Assembly: GCF_002959895.1 (NCBI RefSeq)
Contig: NZ_PPDD01000012.1
Span: forward strand, 62,001 to 126,000
Length of the DNA stretch: 64,000 bases
Source of the DNA: Veillonella infantium
GTDB lineage: Bacteria > Bacillota > Negativicutes > Veillonellales > Veillonellaceae
Reading direction: 5' to 3'
Positions 43,787 to 53,404 of the stretch are shown here, piece by piece. The stretch's first letter is position 1; each line of letters begins with the position of its first letter. The notes under the pieces are model-generated. The model made no database searches. It saw only the letters and a list, made by a program, of their open reading frames with translations, and was not told the origin of the DNA. The position numbers and the translations under genes were made by a program.

Positions 43787-43936
43787 ATAGGACTATATGG
43801 GACTGTTACATAAGTACAGCCATAAAAATCACAGAACCTAGTAAAGAGCGACTTAGCTCGCTTTGGAGCGATGAGCTAGGTTCTGTGATTTTTAACAAGG
43901 CTTGCACTAATGTATGGGGGCCCCATATAGTCCTAT
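43787..43936. repeat. Nested palindromic element, copy 3 (inverted, different stems)
   Basis: The outer ends form a perfect 15-base inverted repeat (ATAGGACTATATGGG at 43787-43801, complement at 43922-43936). The inner 18-bp stem AAAAATCACAGAACCTAG (43824-43841) pairs with 43876-43893 and is unrelated in sequence to the stems of copies 1 and 2. The apex core (43847-43870) is the exact reverse complement of their 24-base core. A GGGGCCCC box is at 43917-43924. Confidence 0.85.
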
Positions 43937-44003
43937 TACGGTAAACCTTAAGCGGAATAATAGGTTGACTATATATTCCGTTTAGCTGTATATTGTAATT
44001 AGA

Positions 44004-44035
44004 TTGTAAACTTACTCACATAAATTAGTTAACCT
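44004..44035. promoter_or_regulatory. BirA-type biotin operator upstream of bioD
   Basis: TTGTAAAC (44004-44011), 16 bases, GTTAACCT (44028-44035). It resembles the bioB operator at 16776-16806 and lies 34 bases before the bioD start. Confidence 0.6.
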
Positions 44036-44069
44036 ATGCGGCGTTAAGTATCGCTGAGAGGAGACATGT

Positions 44070-44822
44070 ATGAAGCAGTTAGGTATTTCTATAATTGGTA
44101 CAGATACAGATGTAGGCAAGACATTTGTGACAGGGCTGTTAGGGGCCATGGCTGTAGATGATGGTTTTGCGGTTGGTATGGTTAAACCAGTGTCCTCTAG
44201 TGCGGTACCTTTTCCTGAATGTGTAACGATGGATGAGGATAATTATAATGTGGATCTTGAAAGCAAGGATGCTACACATTTGATGCGTTCCGCGGGCATT
44301 CCTGAGTCGCGCCGTCACGAGGTTAATCCATATGCTATTGCTGGAGATTTTTCTCCTCGTCTAGCAGCAGAATTAGCTGGTATAGAAATCGATTATGATG
44401 GTGTAGTAGCTCATACATTAGATGTTGTTAATCGCTATGATCTAACCTTTGTAGAAGGTGCTGGTGGTATTACAACACCTCTTTACGGTGATAAAACATT
44501 CACGGATTTAATGAAAGATATTAAATTACCAGCCATCGTTGTAGCTGATGGACGGTTGGGCTCCATTAACCGCGCTATTTTAACTTGTGAATACGCGAAG
44601 ATGCATGGTATTGAAGTGAAAGCTATCATTGTTAATGATACGACTGCAGTGGATCCGTTCTTGTTGAAAACAAATGTGGAAGACATGGAACGATATACAG
44701 GTATTCCTGTAGTGGCTGTAGTACCGCCATACCAAGGCCCAGATATCCAAAAGGTTCAGCTAGGTTGGGCTCGGTCCTTTGTGGATTCTAAGAAGGTATG
44801 GAATACAGTACTAGGCATATAG
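44070..44822 (+). CDS. bioD: Dethiobiotin synthetase
   Basis: The enzyme closes the ureido ring of dethiobiotin using ATP and CO2. The 250-residue chain has the P-loop IIGTDTDVGKTFVTGLL (about 8-24), the MVKPVSS switch, VEGAGGITTPLYGDKTF and ADGRLGSINRAILTCEYAK. GAGAGGAGA precedes the ATG. It forms an operon with bioA (119 bases apart). The promoter region carries a BirA-like palindrome. Confidence 0.94.
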   Translation: MKQLGISIIGTDTDVGKTFVTGLLGAMAVDDGFAVGMVKPVSSSAVPFPECVTMDEDNYNVDLESKDATHLMRSAGIPESRRHEVNPYAIAGDFSPRLAAELAGIEIDYDGVVAHTLDVVNRYDLTFVEGAGGITTPLYGDKTFTDLMKDIKLPAIVVADGRLGSINRAILTCEYAKMHGIEVKAIIVNDTTAVDPFLLKTNVEDMERYTGIPVVAVVPPYQGPDIQKVQLGWARSFVDSKKVWNTVLGI

Positions 44823-44941
44823 TAGTTAGATATTGTAATTTAATCTGGCCTAATCATTTATATTAATAGATTGTTATGGTAGTAGAGCATTATAGGGATA
44901 GGGAATTATAGTTTGTAAAATTGTACGTATGAGGTGACGAA

Positions 44942-46330
44942 ATGGCAGAGAAACAGCTTTCACAAGCAGCACAATGGGATCATGAGTTTGTATGGCATCC
45001 ATTTACACAAATGCAAGATTGGTTGGCACAAGAACCAGTCGTAATCGAACGTGGTGAGGGGGTATACCTCATCGATGAGAACGGTAAAAAGTATTATGAC
45101 GGCGTGTCCTCCTTATGGGTTAACATTCATGGTCATAACCATCCTGTATTAAACCAAGCATTGAAGGAACAAGTGGATAAAATTGCTCATAGCACATTGC
45201 TCGGTCTTGTAAGCCCGCCATCTGCACAATTGTGTAAAGAATTAGTAGAGCTCGCTCCAGAAGGTTTAAATAAAGTATTTTTGTCTGATGATGGTAGTAC
45301 AGCTATTGAAGTTGCTATTAAGATGGCCTACCAATACCGCCAACTAGTGGGACAAACGAAAAAAACTAAATTTATCGCCCTTAATGCAGGCTACCATGGG
45401 GATACATTAGGTACTGTATCTGTAGGTGGTATTCAATTATTCCACCAAGTATTCCATAATCTATTATTTAAACCTTTGACATTGCCAAGCCCTGGCGTAT
45501 ATCGTGACGTAGCAGATCGAGAAAAGGCCTTTGAAGAGTCTTTGGCTGAACTAGAACGCATCCTCAATGAAGAGGGTGATGAAATCACAGCTCTCGTTAT
45601 GGAACCACTAGTACAAGCTGCAGCAGGCATGCTCGTCATGCCTCATGGATACTTGAAACGCGTTCGTGAATTAACTGCAAAACACGATGTATTCCTCATT
45701 GTTGATGAAGTTGCTACAGGATTTGGTCGTACTGGTAAATTCTTTGCCTGCGAACATGAAGGGGTGGCCCCAGATTTTATGACCTTGTCTAAAGGAATTA
45801 CTGGCGGCTACATGCCTCTTGCTGCAACATTGACTACACAACGTATATTTGATGCATTCCTTGGCACCTTTGAAGAAAAGAAAACATTCTATCATGGTCA
45901 CTCCTACACAGGTAACGCCTTAGCTTGTGCGGTTGCATTGGCTTCGTTGAAAGTTTTCCGCGAAGAGAAGGTCATCGAAGGATTGCCTAAAAAAATCGAG
46001 GCTTTCACCAATGCATTAAAACCTATTGAAAAATTAAAACATGTGAAAGAGGTTCGTCAACGAGGCCTCATCGTAGGTATTGAACTTGAAAAAGACGTGG
46101 CCACTCATGAAGCATATCGTCCAAATGATGCGGTAGGGGCTAAGGTGGCTATTCTTGCCCGTGAACAAGGCCTTATTTGCCGTCCTATCGGCGATGTAGT
46201 AATTCTCATGCCTCCATTGGCGTCTACTGTGGAACAATTAGAGGATATGGTTCGCATCGTTGGTGAAAGTATCCAACGAGCTACCGAAGAAGAGGGGATT
46301 CTCGAAGATTTACGGCCAATTATTCTATAA
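44942..46330 (+). CDS. bioA: Adenosylmethionine-8-amino-7-oxononanoate aminotransferase
   Basis: This PLP enzyme uses SAM to aminate 8-amino-7-oxononanoate to diaminopelargonate, the substrate of BioD. The 462-residue class III aminotransferase shows WHPFTQMQDWL at the N-terminus, GVSSLWVNIHGHNHP, the PLP-contact LIVDEVATGFGRTGKFF and the PLP lysine in LSKGITGGYMPLA. GAGGTGACG precedes the ATG. The upstream genes making the pimelate chain (bioF and others) are not in the window. Confidence 0.95.
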   Translation: MAEKQLSQAAQWDHEFVWHPFTQMQDWLAQEPVVIERGEGVYLIDENGKKYYDGVSSLWVNIHGHNHPVLNQALKEQVDKIAHSTLLGLVSPPSAQLCKELVELAPEGLNKVFLSDDGSTAIEVAIKMAYQYRQLVGQTKKTKFIALNAGYHGDTLGTVSVGGIQLFHQVFHNLLFKPLTLPSPGVYRDVADREKAFEESLAELERILNEEGDEITALVMEPLVQAAAGMLVMPHGYLKRVRELTAKHDVFLIVDEVATGFGRTGKFFACEHEGVAPDFMTLSKGITGGYMPLAATLTTQRIFDAFLGTFEEKKTFYHGHSYTGNALACAVALASLKVFREEKVIEGLPKKIEAFTNALKPIEKLKHVKEVRQRGLIVGIELEKDVATHEAYRPNDAVGAKVAILAREQGLICRPIGDVVILMPPLASTVEQLEDMVRIVGESIQRATEEEGILEDLRPIIL

Positions 46331-46372
46331 CGATTTATGCCTAAGTATTTTATAAAGAGTTAGGCTAAAAGG

Positions 46373-46435
46373 AAAAGCTATATATGTCATGATGCTACGT
46401 GAGTAGAGTCGTCGACATATATAGCTTTTTATATT
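46373..46435 (+). terminator. Terminator after bioA with a 25-base loop
   Basis: AAAAGCTATATATGTC (46373-46388) pairs perfectly with 46414-46429, then TTTTT. The loop (46389-46413) contains GAG-N3-AGTCG, loosely like the core of the 43-kb elements. Confidence 0.8.
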
Positions 46436-46547
46436 TATTTATTATGATGTTTTAGTTATGTCTTTAAACTATAGACTATACATTGTGAAAATTCGATGAT
46501 ATTTCTGCATATCTATGATACTATATATGTATAAAGGAGGTCATCGT

Positions 46548-47888
46548 ATGGACATTTATGTAATTATGCAAGTTATTATTTTATTTGGTGCCATCTTCCT
46601 TGGTGTTCGCCTCGGTGGTATGGGCATCGGTTACGCTGGCGGCCTTGGGGTAGTATTGTTAAGCCTTGGTATGGGTATGTTCCCTGGACAGATTCCTTGG
46701 GATGTAATTCTCATCATCATGTCTGCTATCGCTGCCATCTGTGCCTTACAGTTAGCCGGCGGTCTTGATTATTTGGTGCGTATTGCGGAAAATATTTTAC
46801 GTAAAAACCCTAAACACATCAACTATTTAGCACCAACAGTAACGTATTTCTTAACTCTATTGGCTGGTACTGGTCATACAGCATTCTCTATGATTCCGGT
46901 AATCGTAGAGGTGGCAAAAAGTGAAAACATCAAGCCATCTGTACCTTTATCTATCGCCGTTGTAGCGAGCCAAATCGCTATTACAGCGAGCCCAGTATCT
47001 GCAGCAGTTGTTGCTATGAGTGGTTTTCTTGAACCATTTGGCGTAAACTATCCAACATTGCTCGCTATTTGTATTTCTACAACATTTGTAGCAGTTATGA
47101 TTACTGCCTTTGTTATGTCTACATTTGCGAATAATGATTTGTCTTCTGATCCAGTATACCAAGAACGTTTGGCAGCAGGTCACGTGGCACCACCTCGTGA
47201 AAAAAATGCCGATTTCCATTTGAAACCAGGCGCAAAAACTTCTGTATTGATTTTCTTAATTGGTATTATTTGTATTGTATTCTATGCAACTGCAATCTCC
47301 AAAAACATTGGTCTTGTTAAACCAGTTATCTTTGGTCGAAATGACGCTATCATCGGCTTCATGATGATTATTGCAGCAGCAATCACTTACTTCTGTAAGA
47401 TTGATACAGCACAACTTGTTAATACTAGCACATTCAAATCCGGTTTATCCGCATGTGTCTGCGTACTAGGTGTAGCATGGTTGGGCGATACTTTCGTAAA
47501 AGGTCATATTCCTGAAATCAAAGCGCTTGCTTCTAGCATGGTAACGGCATATCCGTTCTTGTTAGCCGTAGCATTCTTCTTTGCAAGTACATTGTTGTAC
47601 AGCCAAGCGGCAACTACACAGGCATTGGTACCTGCTGTAATTTTAGCTCTTGGTATTACTCCAGAGAACCCAGGATCCGTATATATTATTATCGCATCCT
47701 TCGCAGCTGTATCTGCACTCTTCGTATTGCCTACATACCCAACACTTTTGGGGGCTGTACAAATGGATGACACCGGATCTACACGAATCGGTAAACTCGT
47801 ATTTAACCATCCGTTCTTCATCCCTGGTGTGCTTGCCATCGCTATCGCAGTAGCACTTGGCTTCGTTGTGGCTCCATTGATGCTATAG
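46548..47888 (+). CDS. dcuA: Anaerobic C4-dicarboxylate transporter DcuA
   Basis: This 446-residue inner-membrane protein exchanges or takes up fumarate, malate, aspartate and succinate under anaerobic conditions. It follows E. coli DcuA rather than DcuB: GARLGGIGIG-like GVRLGGMGIGYAGGLGV at the N-terminus, then AGTGHTAFSMIPVIVEVAK, SQIAITASPVSAAVV, STFKSGLSACVCVLGVAWLG and the C-terminal FVLPTYPTLLGAVQMDDTG. ATG 46548 has AAAGGAGG 7 bases upstream. It is a single gene with its own terminator and fits succinate/aspartate-linked Veillonella metabolism. Confidence 0.93.
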   Translation: MDIYVIMQVIILFGAIFLGVRLGGMGIGYAGGLGVVLLSLGMGMFPGQIPWDVILIIMSAIAAICALQLAGGLDYLVRIAENILRKNPKHINYLAPTVTYFLTLLAGTGHTAFSMIPVIVEVAKSENIKPSVPLSIAVVASQIAITASPVSAAVVAMSGFLEPFGVNYPTLLAICISTTFVAVMITAFVMSTFANNDLSSDPVYQERLAAGHVAPPREKNADFHLKPGAKTSVLIFLIGIICIVFYATAISKNIGLVKPVIFGRNDAIIGFMMIIAAAITYFCKIDTAQLVNTSTFKSGLSACVCVLGVAWLGDTFVKGHIPEIKALASSMVTAYPFLLAVAFFFASTLLYSQAATTQALVPAVILALGITPENPGSVYIIIASFAAVSALFVLPTYPTLLGAVQMDDTGSTRIGKLVFNHPFFIPGVLAIAIAVALGFVVAPLML

Positions 47889-47932
47889 TTGGTAAAAGCT
47901 AAATAAGGCTAATTCAAATATATTCAAATAAG

Positions 47933-47970
47933 AAAAGGACGTAACTTTCAAAAGTTACGTCCTTTTTGTT
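47933..47970. terminator. Terminator between dcuA and zur
   Basis: AAAAGGACGTAACTTT pairs with AAAGTTACGTCCTTTT; A and T runs on both sides suit the two convergent genes. Confidence 0.92.
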
Positions 47971-47992
47971 TGATTTATTTAGAGAGTTTTTA

Positions 47993-48400
47993 TTAACCTT
48001 TATTCTTACAATCCTTACATGTTCCTGAAATTTCCAAATGATGCTCCGTCACCGTAAAGCCTGCATCAATTAATTCCTGTGGCATTTCTACTACAGGGCA
48101 GGTGTGCAGAGGTATCATGGCTCCACATTTTGTACACACTGCATAGTGGCGGTGTGTATGTGGTGTAATTTCATAATATGCCATATCGCTACCCATGAGT
48201 GTTGTACGGGTAACGATTTCCTTTGTTTCTAACAGCTCAAGAGTGCGGTAAATAGTAGACATCCATGTAGTGCTGCCGGTGCCTAATCTCTCTGCAATTT
48301 CGATGGCGGTAATGGGTTTATCTGTAGTTGTTAATACGGACCAAATGGCTTCGCGCTGTTTGGTCTTTTTTATGCCTTCAGGCCAAGTTGTTGTTTTCAT
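47993..48400 (-). CDS. zur: Fur family regulator, probably Zur
   Basis: This 135-residue Fur-family repressor has an N-terminal winged helix (KKTKQREAIWSVLTTTDKPI, then STIYRTLELLETKEIV) and a C-terminal metal domain with HTHRHYAVCTKCGAMIP and a terminal SGTCKDCKN; the two CxxC pairs form the structural zinc site. ATG 48400 is taken because the 14 residues before it lack family likeness. The link to Zur comes from its place next to zinc-type ABC genes; PerR or Fur cannot be excluded by sequence alone. Confidence 0.85.
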   Translation of the reverse strand: MKTTTWPEGIKKTKQREAIWSVLTTTDKPITAIEIAERLGTGSTTWMSTIYRTLELLETKEIVTRTTLMGSDMAYYEITPHTHRHYAVCTKCGAMIPLHTCPVVEMPQELIDAGFTVTEHHLEISGTCKDCKNKG

Positions 48401-48503
48401 AACTCTCTTTCGATTCTGTGTTAATACTAATATGCTATACACTTATATAGGTAACTAATAGTGCTAATTGAATATCTAGATACATATTGATTATTATTGG
48501 GGT

Positions 48504-49314
48504 TTATCTACTAAATTGCATACGACGTAGGATTGTACGGATGTTTTTAATGATTAATACTACTAGGAGAATTGCCACCGATGTAAGAGACACAAAACCA
48601 CCTGGTGCTACATTGAGATAGTAGGATCCAAATAGGCCAATAACCATGGCTAGTAAACTAAATCCAATAGAACAGAGTAATGTTGTTCTAAATCCTTTTT
48701 CCAACTGCAATGCCGATGCTACCGGTAAGGCAATCATAGCACTTAATACGAGGACACCGACAATCTTAATAGAAATAGATACGGCAGCAGCCATTAAGAT
48801 AGCAAAAATATAGTTAATAAAGTCTACTTTAACGCCTGCTACGCGGGCCGCCTCTTCATCATAAGCGATGTAAAGGAGTGAATTGTACAAGAAATACAAT
48901 GTAAGAACAGATAAAACTGTTAGCACTGCAATACTAATCATATCCGTAGCGTTCACAGTTAAGATACTGCCAAAGAAGAATACATTGGCATTAGCTTTTA
49001 ATTTACCTGAACTAATAAGAGTAATAGCTGTACCGATGCTAAGAGATAAAATAATAGTAAGAATCAAATCGAGATGGTGAGAGAAGTATTTCCGCAAGAA
49101 CTCTATAAGTGCACCGCAGATAGCGGTAAAGATGAATGCTCCTAAGATAGGATTCGTATTTGTTAATAAGCCTAATGTAATACCTGCTAGTGAGGCATGG
49201 CTCATGGTATCGCCAATCATACTAGAACGGCGTAGTACCATAAAGATACCGATACAGGGGCATAAGAGGGAAATGCAGATGGCTACGAAGAAGGCGTTTT
49301 GCATAAAATCATAA

Positions 49315-49322
<8 letters not shown>
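48504..49322 (-). CDS. znuB: Zinc ABC transporter permease
   Basis: This 272-residue ABC-3 family permease has about eight helices. Family stretches are VLRRSSMIGDTMSHASLAGI near residues 30-49 and IVGVLVLSAMIALPVASALQ near 190-210. The start ATG 49322 overlaps the end of the ATPase gene by 8 bases. It forms the membrane channel with ZnuC and receives zinc from ZnuA, which is encoded divergently. Zinc is inferred from the ZnuA sequence and the Zur gene downstream. Confidence 0.88.
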
Positions 49323-50130
<808 letters not shown>

Positions 50131-50150
50131 ATAAAAAACCACTTTTCTAA

Positions 50151-50178
50151 TTGACAAAATCTTGAGTAAGTTTATACT
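50151..50178 (+). promoter_or_regulatory. znuA promoter
   Basis: TTGACA (50151-50156), 16 bases, TATACT (50173-50178). Confidence 0.7.
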
Positions 50179-50195
50179 ATAACTATATTACAAAT

Positions 50196-50213
50196 GCAAC
50201 TGAGTCGCAACTG
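50196..50213. promoter_or_regulatory. Direct repeat in the znuA leader, possible Zur site
   Basis: GCAACTG occurs at 50196-50202 and 50207-50213, 11 bases apart (one helical turn), just after the expected znuA start. It does not match the known Bacillus Zur box. Confidence 0.35.
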
Positions 50214-50278
50214 CAATAAAAGAATAAACAGTATTCTATGAAGGCATAGCGTTCAGGATTAACAAAAGGAGGACTACG

Positions 50279-51184
50279 ATGGTCAAGAAACTGGTTTTGT
50301 TAGTTGTAGGCATCATGATGGCCGCTCTATTTGCAGGCTGTGGTAATGATGCACCGAAGGAACAAGCAAGTAAGAAGATCCAAGTGGTAACAAGTTTTAA
50401 TGCAATGGCTGAATTTGCAAAGGCTATTGGCGGTGACAAGGTAGAGGTGTCTACTATTATTCCAGATGGCGTAGAGCCACATGATTTCGAGTTGAAACCA
50501 GAAAATATGAAACAATTGGCAACAGCTCAAGTATTTGTTTATAACGGTTTTGGCATGGAGCCTTGGGCACAACAAGCGATTGATGCAGCTAAAAATAGTA
50601 AACTCATCACTGTTGTTGCTACAGATGGTATAGAACCTATTAAAAATACTGATCCTGAAGAAATTAAGGAACATGGCGCAGAAGATCCTCACGCATGGTT
50701 ATCTTTGAAAAATGCTAAAATTGAAGTGAAAAACATTAAAGATGCTCTTGTAAAAGCTGACCCAGCTAACAAGGACTACTACGAAAAGAACTACACTGAA
50801 TACGTAGCAAAATTAGATGCTATGATTAAAAAATATGAAGAGCAATTCGCTAAAGCTCCTCATAAAAACTTCGTTACAGGCCATGCCGCATTTGCGTACC
50901 TATGCCGTGACTTTGGTTTAGAGCAAAATAGCGTAGAAGATGTATTTGCTGAAGGCGAACCAAACGCAGCACAATTGGCAGAGCTCATTAAGTATTGTAA
51001 AGAAAACAATATCACTACTATCTTTGCAGAAGAAATGGCTAGCCCAGAAGTTTCTAAAACATTGGCAAATGAAGTTGGTGCTAAGGTAGAAACTATTTAC
51101 ACAATCGAAAGCAATGAAGATAACAAGACATACTTAGAACGTATGGATGAAAACCTTACAAAAATTGCAGCATCTTTGATGTAA
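50279..51184 (+). CDS. znuA: Zinc ABC transporter substrate-binding lipoprotein
   Basis: This 301-residue metal-binding lipoprotein has lipobox LFAGC (Cys at about residue 20). Ligand positions of the zinc class are GVEPHDFELKPENM (first His), EDPHAWLSLKN (second His) and VTGHAAFAYLCRDFG (third His), with a C-terminal acidic ligand region FAEEMASPEV. Three histidines favour zinc over manganese. The His-rich loop of some ZnuA proteins is absent. GGAGGAC precedes the ATG. It is divergent from znuC-znuB-zur across a 148-base control region. Confidence 0.9.
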   Translation: MVKKLVLLVVGIMMAALFAGCGNDAPKEQASKKIQVVTSFNAMAEFAKAIGGDKVEVSTIIPDGVEPHDFELKPENMKQLATAQVFVYNGFGMEPWAQQAIDAAKNSKLITVVATDGIEPIKNTDPEEIKEHGAEDPHAWLSLKNAKIEVKNIKDALVKADPANKDYYEKNYTEYVAKLDAMIKKYEEQFAKAPHKNFVTGHAAFAYLCRDFGLEQNSVEDVFAEGEPNAAQLAELIKYCKENNITTIFAEEMASPEVSKTLANEVGAKVETIYTIESNEDNKTYLERMDENLTKIAASLM

Positions 51185-51192
51185 GATGAACG

Positions 51193-51275
51193 AAAAGCAG
51201 CCCTAAATTAACTGCATCCCCTTTACTGGACAACCAGTAAAGGGGGTACAAATCAAAGGGCTGCTTTTTATTTTG
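51193..51275 (+). terminator. Two-storey terminator after znuA
   Basis: The outer stem AAAAGCAGCCCT (51193-51204) pairs with 51257-51268 and is followed by TATTTT. An inner 12-bp hairpin CCCCTTTACTGG (51218-51229) pairs with 51234-51245. Unpaired 10-13-base linkers separate the two. Confidence 0.85.
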
Positions 51276-51355
51276 TATGCCATGTTAGTTTCAACTAAAG
51301 TTTTATGAATATAGTATAATATATATTACGAGATAAAATAAAAAGGAGGTCCAAT

Positions 51356-51961
51356 ATGGTTATCACTAATAAATTAGGCATTACTGATTCTCCAACTTTG
51401 GCTAGAGAAGAAGAACGAATAAGTAAAAAATCTGCGACTAGATTATTTGAGCAGAACCTACTTAATAACATGTCTAGTGGTACTTGGACTACATTACAAG
51501 ACATCCATAAGGTATTATTTCAAGATATATATGATTTTGCTGGTGAGCTACGTACTGTAAATATTTCTAAAGGGAACTTTCGTTTTGTTCCTGTTATGTA
51601 TCTATCTGAAGCGATTAAAACTATTGAAAGCATGCCACAAAATTCATTTGATGAAATTGTAGAGAAGTATGTAGAAATGAATGTAGCTCATCCTTTTAGA
51701 GAGGGTAATGGACGTAGTATGCGTTTGTGGCTTGATCATATGCTTTGTGTTGAACTACAAAAAACTATTGATTGGAGTCAAATTGATAAGGAAAAATATT
51801 TATCTGCTATGGAGCGCAGCCCTGTAAATGATTTAGAAATTAAAGCTGTATTAGCAGCGGCGCTTACTGACGATATCAATAATCGGGAACTATTTATGAA
51901 GGGGCTTGATCATAGTTATTACTTTGAGGGGTATCAATTATTTAAGAGTGAGGATTTATAA
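51356..51961 (+). CDS. Fic family protein, class III (C-terminal inhibitory motif)
   Basis: This 201-residue Fic-domain protein should transfer AMP (or another nucleotide part) to a hydroxyl of a target protein. The active motif HPFREGNGRSMR spans residues 112-123, with the flap region around ISKGNFRFVPVMYL (about 69-82). The C-terminal SYYFEG (187-192) fits the (S/T)xxxE(G/N) inhibitory motif, in the place it has in class III Fic proteins such as Neisseria NmFic. It would thus be self-inhibited, with release by monomerisation or autoAMPylation. AAAGGAGG precedes the ATG. No separate antitoxin is seen. Confidence 0.9.
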   Translation: MVITNKLGITDSPTLAREEERISKKSATRLFEQNLLNNMSSGTWTTLQDIHKVLFQDIYDFAGELRTVNISKGNFRFVPVMYLSEAIKTIESMPQNSFDEIVEKYVEMNVAHPFREGNGRSMRLWLDHMLCVELQKTIDWSQIDKEKYLSAMERSPVNDLEIKAVLAAALTDDINNRELFMKGLDHSYYFEGYQLFKSEDL

Positions 51962-51972
51962 GGTATAGTATT

Positions 51973-52542
51973 ATGAAGGGTTTGTTTGGTGCTTATATAG
52001 AAAAATGGATGCATTTAGTGACCATTAAAAACATGTTATTACTAGCTATTGGATCTCTAATTATAACTGATTTGGGTTTATACATATTGATGTTGCTTTT
52101 CCCAAAGAGTCCATTTTTTAAAACTCTTATTTGGGAGGTTATCAGTCCTGTAGAACTTGAGGTAGTTTCTATTATTGGCTATGTACTTGGAATTGCAGTC
52201 TTTATTCTTGTAACCTCTTGTATTTTATATGGTGTTTTTAAGGTGTTTAAGGGGCAAGTTACCTATAAGCAACTAGTGGCGGACTTGCTTTTAAGTAGCT
52301 GTATTGCCAGCTGGATTCATTTGATATTTGCACTTGTTGCTGCGCCTACTTATCTCTTGTTAGACTTACGTATTCGAGGTGGTACGGGCGGATTAAGTAC
52401 GATGGAGCTCTTTAATGTCTTTGTTATGGCCCAGCTTATGTCTAAGCAATTTGGAGTAAGTCCTTGGATCACGGGGATTTCCTTTTATATAGTATCCTTC
52501 ATCTTTGGTGCTGGCGGTATTATGTTATTCATGACAACTTAA
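51973..52542 (+). CDS. Integral membrane protein of unknown function
   Basis: I do not recognise this 189-residue protein. It has four or five hydrophobic helices (about 20-42, 64-90, 100-128 and 160-188) with short loops, and no signal peptide or known motif. It starts 11 bases after the Fic gene, so the two are probably co-transcribed. It opens a cluster of similar-sized membrane proteins reaching to 55.3 kb, and its layout resembles the Yip1-like proteins that follow, though sequence likeness is faint. Confidence 0.7.
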   Translation: MKGLFGAYIEKWMHLVTIKNMLLLAIGSLIITDLGLYILMLLFPKSPFFKTLIWEVISPVELEVVSIIGYVLGIAVFILVTSCILYGVFKVFKGQVTYKQLVADLLLSSCIASWIHLIFALVAAPTYLLLDLRIRGGTGGLSTMELFNVFVMAQLMSKQFGVSPWITGISFYIVSFIFGAGGIMLFMTT

Positions 52543-52558
52543 ATACATATGTAATTGA

Positions 52559-52600
52559 AAGGTTGGTAGATTCTGTTAAGGCAGCTGCCAACCTTTTTTG
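52559..52600 (+). terminator. Terminator after the first membrane protein
   Basis: GGTTGG (52561-52566) pairs with CCAACC (52588-52593), then TTTTTTG. Confidence 0.7.
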
Positions 52601-52710
52601 TTTGTTAAACCTGGTTGCAAATTGATTTAAAATAAATTTATATTTATTTTAAATATATATTGTGATAAAATGATAGAAATATGTGCTTTAGATGTTTTGG
52701 AGGGGAACAT

Positions 52711-53382
52711 ATGGAAAGAAAATGGTATTTTGATCTTTGGGCTCTTATTAGAGAGCCTTTTAAATGTGGTATTCCGGAGATTGTTGAATTTGGTACAATT
52801 CAACGCGGTTTTGCATGTGCCATGGGGATGCTTGCTATTAGTCTGCTTGTGAGTTGGATTATACAAGCTGGAATGGCTTATTCCTTAGGGGCTTCAGCTC
52901 CACAGCTAGGAGCTGCGTTGGGGGCTCTTGCTGGGGCCGGATTTTTTGTATTAGTATTATATGCATTATTAACATTTGCTATATTAGCTATTTACTCAGT
53001 TATTTTTAGTCTAATAGCTAATAAATTTGGGGCTCATACCAATTATGAGTCTATATTAAAGATTTGTTGGTACCAAAGTGCATATTCTATGGTTATATCC
53101 CTTGTTCTATCTATTGTTGAAGCAATTTTGGTCCTTATTGTTTATGGCTTTAATTTAGATGTTTATGCGCCTGATATTATCTTATATATTATTGGGTTCT
53201 CTTATTGGATACTCCAAGTAGTAGCCTATATTTGGTGTTTCTGGGTGAGTTTGACACTTATGGCACGTCAAATAGAAAAAGGACGTCTTTCGACTTTTGG
53301 TATCGGCCTTTTAGCGAGTCTTGTACCAATAGTCTTCATTGGTATATTAGTGGGCCTAGTTATGCTTGCTGTTCGTATGTAA
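52711..53382 (+). CDS. Yip1-like integral membrane protein
   Basis: This 223-residue protein begins with the soluble segment LIREPFKCGIPEIVEFGTIQ (about 10-29) and then has about five helices. The layout is that of bacterial Yip1-domain proteins. The opening is clearly paralogous to the protein at 54692 (L-V/I-R-x-P-x-K-x-G-I-x-E-I-x-x-F-G-T). ATG 52711 follows GGAGG; an in-frame upstream start overlaps that site. Its function is unknown. It is flanked by terminators, so transcribed alone. Confidence 0.75.
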   Translation: MERKWYFDLWALIREPFKCGIPEIVEFGTIQRGFACAMGMLAISLLVSWIIQAGMAYSLGASAPQLGAALGALAGAGFFVLVLYALLTFAILAIYSVIFSLIANKFGAHTNYESILKICWYQSAYSMVISLVLSIVEAILVLIVYGFNLDVYAPDIILYIIGFSYWILQVVAYIWCFWVSLTLMARQIEKGRLSTFGIGLLASLVPIVFIGILVGLVMLAVRM

Positions 53383-53404
53383 TGAAATAGTTATGAAAAT
53401 AATG

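Noticed and set aside
43335-43936. Insertion sequence or MITE with a transposase
   Set aside because: No transposase frame and no clear target duplication were seen; the block is described as palindromic repeats only, though a MITE-like origin stays possible.
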